This document shows, in pieces, positions 12,978-25,143 of a stretch of 64,000 nucleotides of DNA. Below the pieces are notes generated by a model, which was not told where the DNA came from, did not search any database, and was given only the letters and a program-made list of their open reading frames with translations. Within the stretch, counting starts at the first letter, position 1; each line of letters starts with the position of its first letter. The DNA lies in assembly GCF_040412425.1 (NCBI RefSeq), contig NC_089744.1, forward strand, positions 30,775,001 to 30,839,000, written 5' to 3'. The DNA is from Macrobrachium rosenbergii (lineage: Eukaryota > Arthropoda > Malacostraca > Decapoda > Palaemonidae). The translations under genes and the position numbers were made by a program.

Positions 12978-14650
12978 GTAAATATGCAAGCTGGTAGTTG
13001 TGTTGTACAGTTGTGTTTGTGTGCAGCCAGCTTAGGTATTTTGTAATGCATACTAACTGGTGTAGGAGCTATAGCAGTGGCTTAAACAAAAGACTGTATT
13101 GGCTTGTAGCTACTGTAGTTATTTGACCTGTAGTCTTAGTTTTAAAGTAATATATTGAACATTGATGTGTACTGTAGTATATTGAACACTGCTGTTTTAT
13201 ATACACTGTATTATTTTATTCTTACGATATACAAACCATTGACTTGGTAGAGCCTATTACTTCAGTATTTAAGAGCCCGACAGGCCAAGTATTCGTAAAA
13301 ATGGTGATCACGTTGTTTGAGGGGTGAGATACCCATCATGGTAGATGTAATGACTCTTCTCTTGCCCACTTTTGTTATTTCAAGTCTGCTGGTATTTCTT
13401 TCTACTTGCTTTTGTGTGGTTTCAAGGTGTGAGCCTGTACGTTGTTTCTGTTGCTCCTAGTTAGGACATTCAACATTTGTAATCTGCCTGGCTGCCAGCA
13501 AAGAATTGGGTTTGATAGGTACTACTTTTCTAAATAATGACTGATAAATAGCTTGAGATAGAGATATTCATGGACTTCATCCCGCAACTAGAAGACTAAA
13601 ATGTTTCCAAGCATGAATGCTGTTCAACTTCTGCTTATTGCCGAAGCCTTTACCAGCAGGGGTAAGAAGAATAATGTTTGATGTTCTGGGCAGCCTGATT
13701 CCATATTTTTTTTTTATGTAAGGTTATTAATCTCTCCTGTTTAGGATTTATGTTGGTTATTGCGTGGTATGCTGTAAATGCTGGTCTGGACATAATAAGA
13801 AATCTTTGGATACTCATACACTTCTTTGGCCTTGTTTGGATCTCTTTAAACTCCCCAAATATTTTAATTACTTGTACCTTAATATGTATTTATTTTCTTG
13901 ATTATATAAGACAGAACTAATCAAGGTTTTATTTTATTGATTAGAATACAGTAATTGTCATTGTTACAGTTGTAATTTCCTTTTTATAAACTCTTACAGA
14001 TGAACTAAGTACACTACAGTTTTCTAGTTCTGAAAAAGATTTATTTATAGTATTTATTTCTTCACCCAAGCATTCCATGTTACAGATTTATATACACATG
14101 AAAGTGTCTGAAATGGCACATATTTTTCACCAGTAGCATGCTTTGAAAATGCTTCTGTATAAGAAATTGATTTTGTTGGTTTTCTTTAAACTTATATTAA
14201 CCATTGAATGAGCTGTGGGTGCCAGCGTAACCATAAAAAAAGAAAAAATAAGGAAATCAGCACAGTTAATGAGATGACTTAATAAATGATGCTGTGATAA
14301 TGAAAAAACACATAGAGTTGGTGTCTACTTGGCTAAGTTGCACTGACAAATGAAGAATAAATGTATTATCAAATGTGGGTCTGGGCATGCACGGTTGGAG
14401 CCTCTCCATCTTGAATGGTACAAGTTGATTTGATTTGGATTGCACTGTACAGAAGTAAGGCATTTTATGATTGAACGGTTATTGTGAACAAGCAGATTTC
14501 ATATTTCATACATCTAAACCACTGTCTTATGTGAGATCCATTACCTTTCCATTTTGACTGGTTGCAGATATATGTAGGAGAAAGTTCTTAATAAGGCAGT
14601 GATTTATTTTTACAATATACATTAGTTTAAAATAATGTTTGCATTTATAG
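12978..14650 (+). other. IQSEC intron, no recognised element
   Basis: Intron with GT...AG ends. 13220-13300 carries 'CTTACGATATACAAACCATT..TTGGTAGAGCC' wording that loosely resembles the termini of the DIRS-like element at 54731; it may be a DIRS end remnant. Nothing else is recognised. Confidence 0.45.
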
Positions 14651-14810
14651 GTCAGCAGATAATGGGTCAATGTCCAGTGTGCAGTCATCAGGTTCCGACT
14701 CTTCCCTTTCACAGTCCAACTCTGATCGTGCTACTCCATTGTCAACTCATGATCAGGTTGATAATTCTGACTATCATCCCACTTCACCAATATGGAAACG
14801 CAAAAATCAA
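14651..14810 (+). CDS. IQSEC: IQSEC linker exon A (candidate mutually exclusive)
   Basis: Acceptor TTTATAG; donor CAA|GTAAGG. It completes an Arg codon and ends on a whole codon, so it joins in frame to the Sec7 exon at 26758. The peptide is RSADNGSMSSVQSSGSDSSL, then SQSNSDRATP, ending TSPIWKRKNQ. The Ser-rich stretch followed by an aromatic/basic piece just before the Sec7 domain resembles the vertebrate linker. It cannot be followed in frame by exon B at 18393. Confidence 0.88.
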
Positions 14811-15705
14811 GTAAGGAAAACTGCAGTACCTTACAAAGTTTTTTAGATTTAAACACATACTCATCATATTTTTGAGTGCTAGTTCTCAAGGTCTGACTAA
14901 AGGCCTCCCATTGACAATATCTGGACAAATGGTGGTAACTATTCTTTAATGCAAATACATAAGGGAATTTTATGACTTTATATTATAATGTGTTCATGTA
15001 AAAGGTAAACCATTGCCATGTATAGCCTCAAGCTTTGTTTTGAAGTAGGCTATTGTATATTTGTCTGGTGACATGTAGGATTTTGATACTGTAGGCTGTA
15101 TGAGATCCCCTCACTCTCTTATCTTTTATTTTAGTCACATCCTGTATGTTCAGTCATCCTCATTCACTTACTCATTTCTTGTACTAGTGCTCTTATTAGG
15201 TTTTATGTCATTTTCTTTCTTGCTTCCAAAAGGTTATCCCCTCATTTCAGTAAACTTCATTTTAAATATTCTCGCTTTTTTTCTGCTGCATGCCAATTGC
15301 TTTCCCATAATCTCTCATTCTTCTTTACATAATGATGGTCACATCCATAGTAGATCTCCGGTGACTAAGTAAGTAATCCCAATAGTTTCCTCTTACCATT
15401 TTTCTTAATTAAATAACTGTGCATTATTACTTGAGAAACCCAGTAATTACATGTTGCCACTGATCATTTGAGTTTTATGTTTTCTCATGAAGTTTTCCCA
15501 TACTTTAGGCGGATTATGGTCTCTGTATAGGTGGAAACGTTGCTGAAGATTTTCATGCATTGTGCATGCTAAATTGCACCAGAATCAGTAGCTTTCCAGA
15601 ATGAATTCAGTAACATGCTCTTTCCGTAACTCATCAGTCTGCTTTCTGTTCTGTCACAGTGCATCGTCCTGGTTTGCTTGATTTTGTTACAGAGGTCTTT
15701 TGTAG

Positions 15706-15802
15706 GTGGGATCAGATCCAAGCCCTGACAAACATGATTTTTACTGCATTCCCCTTGCCCCAGAGATCAGTCATTCTTCTCAAAATTCTCATTCTGGCAA
15801 TG
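15706..15802 (+). CDS. possible extra IQSEC exon
   Basis: After CTTTTGTAG the frame reads VGSDPSPDKHDFYCIPLAPE, then ISHSSQNSHSGNG, polar and Ser-rich like the neighbouring linker exons. The start phase fits after the exon ending at 14810. However, every GT donor I see (after 15802, 15805 or 15814) leaves one base of a codon, and no following exon accepts that phase. It could be a minor alternative or terminal exon, a decayed exon or chance. Confidence 0.3.
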
Positions 15803-15909
15803 GTAGTAGGACTCGTTTTATTGTTTTCTCCCTTTTCCTCTCCTTTAGCCCTTTTCCTCTCCTCTTTGCTCCCCTTATACATATCTTCTTGTTATCTCTC
15901 CTAATCTAA

Positions 15910-18392
15910 CCTTTCCAAATCCTGTTCCCCCTCTCTGCTGGACAAACTATAGGCATGACTTCTTCTTTCAGGATGTAACCATTTGAGTTCTAGTCAGATA
16001 CATTTTTTATAGTGGCTGAATGGATATCTCTCATCCTGTGCAAGACACTTTTCATTAAACCCCTTGTCAAGTCCCTCAATTTTGGTTTCTTTCTCTACAA
16101 AAGGTACAAATGGAATCTTGGCTTTGCACAAGGTATTTGATCCTGCTGCAGTGCTGTTCTTCATTTCAAGGGTTGCTACTTGTTTTGGGGTTGTTTTAAA
16201 TACTGAGGTTTATCCTATGGTAAGGAGCTCTTGCAGTGATGCCTCAGTTAACATTACATTGTAGAGTGTGGTGTTTTTCCCACTATGCTGACCAGTACTT
16301 ACAGGCGATGATAGATAACTAGGTTCTCTTTCATTGTCTTCTTGGTAAAGTTCGGTTTTCTGTTTGATTGCTACCTATCCATTATTTGTTGATTGACAAA
16401 TAAGGTTATGTTCATTATATGCATCTTCCCATAAGCACATACTAAAGGCATTTTATAGGAATCTGGGTATTGTGCTTATGTATACATGCAATGATCAGCT
16501 TTCATTGCTCTTATGTACAGTATATGTATATATCTGATATATTCATGTAGTCAAAACTACCACTTGTTTCTGAAGTTGGTGAAGCTTTGGTAATCTGGAA
16601 TTCGGCTCAAGGCTTGGGTGGCGAGAGAAGTTAACCATTGCTGGATGGTTGTCATATTTGCTGGCCTTTGAGCAGTATGCTTGAAGGTGCAAAGTCTGCA
16701 ATTGTTTCCTTATCGTCATAGATAATGTTCCCAGTCACCAAAGCCATGATGAAGTGGCATGTGAACACTGAAGTGTTGTTGTTGCTTCCTAACCATTTAT
16801 CTCATCCAGCTTTTTGATCTAGGCTTTAGTTCTACCTTCAAGGTCTTTCATTTTCATTACCTACATTGATGGGTGAAGATGGTCCTGTTCCTTGATACTA
16901 GCCTTGATAAGACTCTGAAGGTATTGTTGAAAAACATTAAGGATGCAGTTAACTGCATCATAAACACTTGGAATGAGCTACACATAGCTCAGTCCAGGTG
17001 TCTTGTTGAATGCCATATGGAGAACCATACAGCCTGAATGCATCCACAATTTCACATGCATCCATAGGGGCATCACCAGGTTGTTGCATGAGGTTGGGTT
17101 TGAGGAGATGAACAGAGTAGGTGTTGCCATGTTGTGGTAGAACCATAGTTAGCCACTGACCAATGTGTTGATGGTAATTGAGTAGAATGTTCAGCAGAAC
17201 AATGGTGTTGACAGAAAAAGAAGCAGAAACTCCCAGTTGTTTCAGAGCATCATTGCTTGGTTCAAAGATATTACTAGTATAAAAAGGATGTTGATCCTAA
17301 GACTTCTGTGAGCAACACTACTGTGCTTTGGTCATTGGCAGTATACATTTTTTTAGCTTTTGAAAGAGAGCTGGGAGGCAGTGATTTCTTGCTTCACACT
17401 TATTCCTCTTGCCCAGCCTTCATCACCAACTGCCTTCTGGATGATGAAGAATAGCATCCTAAAGCAAAGGTGGGTGGGGCCAGCATGCTAATGATACAAG
17501 TTGTGGTAAGTAGAATACATTTTAAGCATTTTTATACCTTTCGTTGAATGTATAGGTTTCATTCCATATTTCACAGGAAATAAAGGGTATTGGAGCATAA
17601 TTGGAACAAAAGCTGTACTACTGGTATAAACAATTGGGGTTAGTTACAATCAGTTGAAATATAACCCTCTTAAAGTTAAGTACTTTTGGACTAGACTTCC
17701 AGTTTCTTACTTAAGAATGGTCACAGTGGAGCTCACCATAAACTATAAATACAGAACAAATTGTTTAATATTGATAACATAACTTGAAGATCTTGAAAAT
17801 GAGGAATGGTATACATATGTTGTCTTGGAATTTGGACTGATAATGGTGATAAACTGTATGAAAAATCTTTGTTTGATTATTGATGTCCATTGAAAGCTTA
17901 CACTTATAATTCATATAAAATCTGAATTTCATTTATAAACTTAAACAGCTTATTGCTTATGTCAGCCTTCAGTGGGAAAGCCCAGAATAGATATGGGCTG
18001 AAGAAAAGTACATGGATTTGGAATTACAGTAGCATGTGAACTTGGTTTTTGTGGATGAGAAGTAATGATTAGAATATTCCAAATTATTTTGCTATACAAA
18101 CAAAATTTTGTAAAAAGAGATAATCCAGTCTTATGATGTTCCTTCTTAATTCTTGAATAATTTCAAGTTTTTTCAATTTGATTTTTTAGATGTAAATATT
18201 TACATTTTTTCTTTCATCCTACACTTTCTTTCATCTCGTAATACGTGTATTGGATAATGAGTTATTCCCTCCTGTTTATGGTACCCACCATCGTGAAATT
18301 GTCAAAATTGATATGTCTTCCATATTGTAATTGGTAGCCTCACGCTAAAGGCTTCATTTGGAGTATAAATTAAAAGGATTTAAGTTTTTCAG
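15910..18392 (+). other. IQSEC intron, no recognised element
   Basis: No element with recognisable ends or coding domain was found. The sequence has ordinary intron-like composition. Confidence 0.5.
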
Positions 18393-18609
18393 TCCAATTA
18401 AGCCAGCTTCACAATTTCACCAGCAGATGAGCACAAGCGAAGTGATTTATGATGATAAGAGGCTGAGCAACATCAGTGAAAATTCAGAAGATTCACTTCA
18501 GTCCCATTCCTCTGAGGGAATGACTTACTCCCAAACTATACCCTCACAGATTCCACACTCAGCACGCTACGCCAATGCTCATTTCAATCACACTCCTCAT
18601 TTACCCAAG
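18393..18609 (+). CDS. IQSEC: IQSEC linker exon B (candidate mutually exclusive)
   Basis: Acceptor GTTTTTCAG; donor CCCAAG|GTAGAG. The only open frame begins with one base that completes a codon started by two bases, so it fits after the exon ending at 12977, not after exon A. It ends on a whole codon and joins in frame to 26758. The peptide is PIKPASQFHQQMSTSEVIYD, then DKRLSNISENSEDSLQSHSS, then an SQ/HP-rich end. The dense acidic-Ser SENSEDSL core suggests casein-kinase-type phosphorylation sites (inference). Confidence 0.82.
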
Positions 18610-18989
18610 GTAGAGTAGATTTGTTGGCATTTTTTTGCAGTGTATGTAATGATAAATTGGGTGACAACAGGTGTAATTGATAACAAAATTTTATTGTTAA
18701 CAATTCTTGTACTAAATTATGAAAGCCTCTAAGAACTGTCGTGTAAGTGATGCTCGTGGTTTTCATTAGTTTTGTTTGTGTAGATTATTATAATGTGTAT
18801 TAATGCATGTAACAGTACTTTGTCAATTCATTATCTTGCTTCTCTGGCATACTGTATACTGTGCCTAAAAATTACATGTTTTTTGATTAGTGAACATGCA
18901 CAAGTACACCGACACAATGGAGCATTAGTTTGTTCAGGACGGTGTGAAGAGGACATGAAGGCATTGAATGGTGGTATCAGGAAATAGAA

Positions 18990-19880
18990 ATTTCAAGGAA
19001 AGAAAAAGAGTGAAGTTGTGTTAGATGCACAGTATATGCAAATTTTAAGACAAGATCTTGTGGAGGGATGCAGGAAATTAGATAAGGTGATCAAGAAGAA
19101 AGTGAGAGAGAAAAGATGGCATGCAGTAGAAAGAGGGGGAGGGGAACGTCATCTATGTCTTAGGGAGAATAAGTTGTTCCACAAAAAAGTAAATGCAGAG
19201 GGGTAGGTTAATGAGCAAATGGATCTCAGAAAAAAAGATGCAAATGGAATGATACTTCGTAAAGAGGATGTGAATCTGGATTGATGGAGTAAGTATTTTG
19301 AGGATTCATTCAGTGCGAAGATAGAAGAGTGACAGAGCTGAATGATGCAAAATAGAAGTGGTTAGGTAAGTTTGAGAATGTGTATGGAAGTGACCATTGA
19401 TGATGTAAGGAAAGCAATCAAGAGATTTTCCAGTGGAAGAACACCGGGATTTGATGGGATTACAAGTGAGATGCTGCAGTTTGGTGGTGAAAGTGTGATT
19501 GAGAGGGAGATTGGGGTGTGTAAGGTATTTTTGGGTGAGTGAAAGGTTCAGCAGGAATGGATGAGAAGAATAATTGTTCCTGTGTATAAGGGTAAAGGTG
19601 ATAGAGGAGACTGTTAGAATTACAGAGGAGGCATAATGTTACCAAGTATACCAAGGATTTTGCATGATAGGATTTTGTTTGTAAAAGTAGACAGTCAACA
19701 GAAGGATTGATAAGTAATGGACTAATTCTTTGAGAGATAAAAGTTTTTATGATGGCAAGAAATGTGTTTGAATTTGGGTTAAAACAAGTATGTATTGTGT
19801 CTTCATGGTTGTTTAATATCAAAATTGGGGTAAGAATTTTGATTGTAGATGAATTGTGGACTGACTGAAGTTTTCAAAAG
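18990..19880 (+). mobile_element. RTE-like LINE fragment, reverse transcriptase, decayed
   Basis: Broken frames read KKKVREKRWHAVERG, then WSKYFEDSFSA, GRTPGFDGITSEMLQFGGES, WMRRIIVPVYKGKGDRG and VSSWLFNIKIG in order. These correspond to the non-LTR reverse-transcriptase blocks around K-x-PG-x-DGI, the IVP-YKGKGDR-NYRG block and the SPWLFN block. Several in-frame stops and frameshifts interrupt it. It lies in the IQSEC intron in sense orientation. Confidence 0.75.
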
Positions 19881-20143
19881 ATACATACTGATTGGGAAGG
19901 GTAAAGAGAAACTGCTAAGACTATTAAAAGTGTTCTGCATCATTTGCAAACACCACCTGTTCCACATTACATTCCTAGCCTGTTTTGCCATCCCACAGAT
20001 TATCACATCTGTTGTGCTTTCTCTAACTTCTTGTTTCACTCCATTTTGAAAGATTTTAAACAGCCATGGACACCCTTGTTTCAGCCCTACTCTTACATGA
20101 AGACCAAAGTTTCTTCATTCTACATATTCTAACGTGTTTTTAA

Positions 20144-21577
20144 CCCTTAAACGCCGAGCCTCTATTTACAAAAGTGTCTGCCGTATGCCGGCGGGGTTTG
20201 GGAGTTAGTGCCAAAGCGGAAAGAAAGTTTTTTTTAAAAAATCACAGCACGCTTAGTTTTTAAGATTAAGAGTTCATTTTTGGCTCCTTTTTTTCTCATT
20301 GCCTGAAGTTTAGTATGCAACCATCAGAAATGAAAAAAAATATCATTATCATATATAAATATTGGAATATATGACAGCACAAAAAAAAATTTCATAATTG
20401 TATGCAAATCGCACTGTGAGCAAAACGGTTAAAGCTAATGAGCTATTTTTTTTTGTTGTATTGTACACTAAATTGCGATGATTTTGGTATATAACAAATT
20501 GTAAAACGATCAAAGCAGCACAGAGAAAATATTGTCACAAAATGATGCATGAATTTGTAAAAAGCGGACATAAAAAAAAGTTTTTTTCAAAAATTCACTA
20601 TAAATTGAAATATTGTGCTAGAGACTTCCTGTTTGTTGCAAAATGAAGGTAAATGATTGAATATTACTAGAATGTAAGAGTTTTAGCTTACAATTGCATT
20701 TTTCAAACATTTCGGTTGAGTCAAAGTTGACCGAAGGTTGAAATTTCGGCACTTATTGTGATTTATATGAAAATATTTCAAAACTGATAAAAGCTACAAC
20801 CATGAGTTATTTTTTGTTGTATTCTACATGAAATTGCACACATTTTCATATATAAAACTTTATGGAATGGCTAATATAAAATGATGCAAAAATTACGACA
20901 AAGTGACTAAAGAAATTCTGAGATTTTCAGTAGAGTTAGCGTGCGTGGACGTAAGGGAAAAAGTTTTTCAAAAATTCACCATAAATCGAAATATTGTGGT
21001 AGAGACTTCTCGTTTGTTGCAAAATGAAGGTAAATGATTGAATAGTACTAGAATGGAAGAGTTTTAGCTTAAAATTGCATTTTTTTACCATTTCGGTCGA
21101 GTCAAAGTTGACCGAAGGTTGAAATTTTGGCACTTACATGATTTATATGAAAATATTTCAAAACTGATAAAAGCTACAACCATGAAATATTTTTTGTTGT
21201 ATTCTATATGAAATAGCACACATTTTCATATATAAAACTTTATGTAATGGCTAATAGAAAATGGTGCAAAAATTACAACAAAGTGACTAAAGAATTTCTG
21301 AGATTTTCAGCAGAGTTAGCTGATGCTTTCTTTTGGGATAAAAAAGAAATTCGCGCATGGGCAGCTGGGTCACACTTGTAAACAAAACAACAGTGTGATC
21401 CGTGAACTCCCAGCATCCCTCAAGGCGCGTGATTTAAAGTTTTTCGCAAACGAGGCCTATAAGTATTTTTCTGCGAATATTTAAAAAAACTTTTTGTAGT
21501 CGACGTATTTTATGTCCACTTGGCACCCGACAGACAACTTTTGTCAACGTAAAATACATCCAGTCGGCGTTAAAGGG
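20144..21577 (+). mobile_element. piggyBac-like non-autonomous element, copy 1
   Basis: The element is flanked by TTAA (20140-20143 and 21578-21581). Its ends are CCCTTAAACGCCGAGCC on the left and GGCGTTAAAGGG on the right: inverted ends starting CCC at a duplicated TTAA, the hallmark of the piggyBac superfamily. No transposase frame was seen. The interior holds repeated blocks of about 300 bp with 'GTTTGTTGCAAAATGAAGGT', 'GTCAAAGTTGACCGAAGG' and 'CTGAGATTTTCAG'. The same element occurs inverted at 61010-63043 with more internal repeat copies. Confidence 0.85.
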
Positions 21578-21581
21578 TTAA

Positions 21582-23260
21582 CTTTGTAAAAACTTTTAGG
21601 TCAGTCTCAACAATTTAATGTCTTCACACCATGTATCCTCAACAGCTTCCACATTGCAAATCTCTGTTCTATCATAGGTTTTGTGTATCCATATATGCCA
21701 TATACACTTTTTCCTTTTCTTTTAAACATCAGATTCAATTAACTTTTGATAAATACTTTGTCCATGCTCAACCCCTTGTTGAAACCCATATTGTTCTCTT
21801 CTTATTAATTCTTTTGTCATACTTTAACTATTTAATGGTAGGTGAACTTCAAACCAGAGAGCTGGATTAAAAAAAACATTCACTTCTGCATTCATACTTT
21901 AACCATTGAACTTTGGGTGAACCTCTGTGGAGAAAACTTCCTTAAACTAGGTGCTTCAGAAGAACTGAAATCTTAACATATATGTACCCTAGTTTTGATT
22001 GTTTTAATTGTAGTAGAACAATCTGTTATTGCAAGTCTTCCCCTGGGATTTCAGGTTTTGACTATAGTACCTAATGAGATTGGGTCAATTATTTTACACT
22101 CTTTAAGCTCAGCTGTTTACTCTGCTGTTTCTTTTGTAAAATAGACTGGATGTGCATGTGGAATCTGTTACTACCAATGCTAGTGGTATATCTCACACAG
22201 GTATGACAACCACTGATTGCATGACTTGCTGGCAGTCCCACTTGTCAGTAGTTTGCCCTTCCTCATTTCAGACAGGTAGAATATTCGGTATGTTTTTGCA
22301 ATATGATTGTGTGTTTATTTGGTGTTTTCCATCAGCAGGATGGACAATGTTTTCAAAATTATTAAGCTGATTTCTTCTATTTTGTATTTATATTGCATTT
22401 ATTTCTAAGAGAACATTATGACTATATAATTTTTACTTTTGTAGGATTCAAGCAATTTCATCTGTAACTTCTATAGTTTAGATGTTATTATTTGTACATA
22501 TTAAATCCATTGTGCACAGAGGTCTTAATTATTGCATTTTGAAATTTAAAGTTTTCCATTTGAAAATTAAGCTGTAAATATGAAGGAGTTTGGAAATTGG
22601 AAATTCATTGCATGTACTCTGTTGTATTTTATCTTTACCAAGTATACTTATGAGTTATTTTTGTTGGAAGCCATGTGCGGGCATTTCCAACCATTGAGCT
22701 GCCTCTAGACACATTGCCACAAAACTGTCTTCATTCTCTTTTACCCAAGGAACTCCACACCTTTGAGTAAAGTCATTTATTTCTATCATATACTTTACCT
22801 ATACATTTACATTTTAAATCACTAGTACAACCACCTTTTTATAATCTCCCAACCCAGCTAGACTTGCTTTTGAAGACTCATCAGTGGGGCATCAACCTTC
22901 CCTACACACATTGGACCATTCACCTCTAACTTCCAAGCACTCTTGTGCTTCCTGTATGTTCAGGCCCTTCCTTTCTGACACCTCTTTTGGACCATCTATC
23001 CAACATGATCTAAGTCTTCATCTCCCACTCTCCTCCTAAACTAAACTTCTGGATTATTTACATTTTTCACTACTTACTGTTCCCATACTTTTCACTTGAC
23101 TAAACCATATCATTGATCCATATTTTCACTTATGCATTTACTTATCTTCATATTCATTTTTTCATTTTTCCCATGCCATATATGCACAACAGTTACTTCA
23201 TTCCAACAGCCTTAACTTCCATAGAAGTGTAGGCTCATCAGTCCTGTCATATACTCTTGC
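21582..23260 (+). other. IQSEC intron, no firm element
   Basis: A stretch at 22145-22200 has good splice signals (TTTTGTAAAATAG and CACAG|GTATGA), but no reading phase gives both a fit to neighbouring exons and a plausible peptide. Nothing else was recognised. Confidence 0.45.
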
Positions 23261-23264
23261 TTCC

Positions 23265-23500
23265 CTTGGTTTTCATATAAAATTCAAGTTTTTCCCAATC
23301 TTTTGCCCATAAACTGCTAACTTGTTTGCTTCACGTATTCTGCAACTTCCTTCTTTCCTCATTTTACCATTCTGTAATTTTACTTCTAAATACTTGAAGG
23401 GATCAACTGCGTGCATTCTTTGCTCCATCTTCTTGGTTTCCATCATAATCTTACTCGTGTTCATGTTTACTCTCAGCTTTCTCTTATTGAGAGGTTGTCG
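23265..23500 (-). mobile_element. RTE-like LINE fragment (C-terminal RT part)
   Basis: Minus-strand frame with KLRVNMNTSKIMM, then DPFKYLEVKLQNGKMRKEG and GSCRIREANKLAV. The order 'K-x-VN-x-x-KSK-x-M' followed by 'FKYLG-x-x-x-x-x-G' is the usual wording after the FADD box in RTE-type LINEs. A short, decayed piece, opposite in orientation to the one at 18990. Confidence 0.5.
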
Positions 23501-24743
23501 TCCTGGTCTAGGGAAGAGTGAGCTTTGTTACCCATCCATATGGTAGTTTCAAAGGTGTCATATTGTTTTTAAGCTTTTTATCCTAGATATAAGAATAAGA
23601 ATGCTAGTTGATAATATTTTCAAGCTTTGTGTTGTGTTATTAGCTCTAGCAAGAAAAGCTGCTTCTTGATTGGGACCTTGAGGAGGCATGTTTTTATCAA
23701 TCCAATGAGATGCTTATGAAATAAACTGTCTGAGGTGCACAGGTTGGGGTGAACTGTAGTGAGATGTTACCTTCCTTCAGGTTCCTGACTGGTCTCTAAG
23801 AAAACCTAAGTTGTCAATTTCTGACATAGAGATTTATTGAATTTGTGGCAATTTATGTAAAAATACAGATATATGCTTATCCTGTCCATGCATCCTAGGC
23901 GGCAAGATTGCCCATGCAGTTGACCCCCTGCAGGAGAAGTATGTCACATAGATGGCTTGTTCCTTGGGTATAGGCAGGAACTTGGTCAGAGGTAGTGGGA
24001 ATCTAGTGGTACCCTATAATCCTCTGTATGGTTGGTCTCATGTAACTTCACAAAGCATAAATAAGCCCCACTTTTCAGAGGGCTCTCTGTACGGAGGAGA
24101 GTTTGCTGAATCTTGAGATAGGCGGGTCAGGTGTCACAGATTTATGTATGTCAGCATAAAAAGCATAATACACTAAAATACTATGTTGCAATGGTGAGTA
24201 TGGGTATATTCTATCTATAGTAAATTACATCCTTTTTGGCCAAGTGCTTTGATTTAATGTCACCCCAACCCAGTGTGTGAAAGTTCAAAGCTCCTCAATG
24301 GAAATTAAGGTTTCTTCATTAGATTTTTACTTTGAATTCAAGGCTTTGTAGTAACAAGTGTATCTAAAAAGTGTAAAGAAATTGTGAACTCTTTAAGGTT
24401 CTCAAAACACCAGCACAGCGTTATGGATGGGTTTTTTCTAGCTCTAGCTAAATGTACTTGATTTTGAGAGATATAGATACGTATGAGCGGTATTAGGCTT
24501 ATGCAATCCTTCTTTTTGATCACAAGGTTAAGCACAACCTCCCCCAACGCAATGTGGATATGTGCGAATCTCCTCTGTATTAATCATTCAAGGTTAGAGA
24601 TTGCATTCTAGGTATGCAAGAGTAGGGGAGTTGGAGTTAATTTGACCTGTTCAGTTGAACTGATGCGTATGTGGCAGTTTTGAAAAGGGAAGTGCTCCCT
24701 AGAAAACTTTAAGCCTCTGAGCTGAATGTTTCTGTGGTGGTCT
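23501..24743 (+). other. IQSEC intron, no recognised element
   Basis: No recognisable exon, element end or coding domain was seen. Confidence 0.45.
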
Positions 24744-25143
24744 ACTTTTGTAGTCCAACATTTGAACCCCTAGATAAATCTTCATTTGAAAATCCCAGCA
24801 AATTGGGTAAGTGAACTTCATGCAGTTTCGTGTAAGATACCACACTTTTGTAGTCCAACATTTGAACCCCTAGATAAATCCTCATTTGAAAATCCCAGCA
24901 AATTGATTAAGTGAAATTCATGCAGTTTCGTGTAAGATATCACACTTTTGTAGTCCAACATTTGAACCCTTAGATAAATCTTCATTTGAAAATCCCAGCA
25001 AATTGAGTAAGTGAACTTCATGCAGTTTCATGTAAGATATCACACTTTTTTAGTCCAACATTTGAACCCCTAGATAAATCTTCATTTGAAAACCCCAGCA
25101 AATTGAGTAAGTGACCTTCATGCAGTTTCATGTAAGATATCAC
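24744..25143. repeat. four tandem copies of a 100-bp unit
   Basis: The unit beginning ACTTTTGTAGTCCAACATTT starts at 24744, 24844, 24944 and 25044, an exact 100-bp period with only a few substitutions per copy and no indels. The low divergence points to recent amplification. One minus-strand frame runs through two copies and repeats the same peptide, but this is a by-product of the period and not evidence of a gene. Confidence 0.95.

Noticed and set aside
22145..22275. Possible IQSEC exon 22145-22200 and a 4-nt microexon (ACAG, 22272-22275)
   Set aside because: Splice signals look good, but the phases do not fit neighbouring exons with a plausible peptide: one frame hits a stop, another gives a hydrophobic run unlike the linker. 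The microexon is only a chance CAG-ACAG-GTAG.
24744..25143. CRISPR-like array
   Set aside because: Tandem 100-bp units without spacers, in a eukaryotic intron.
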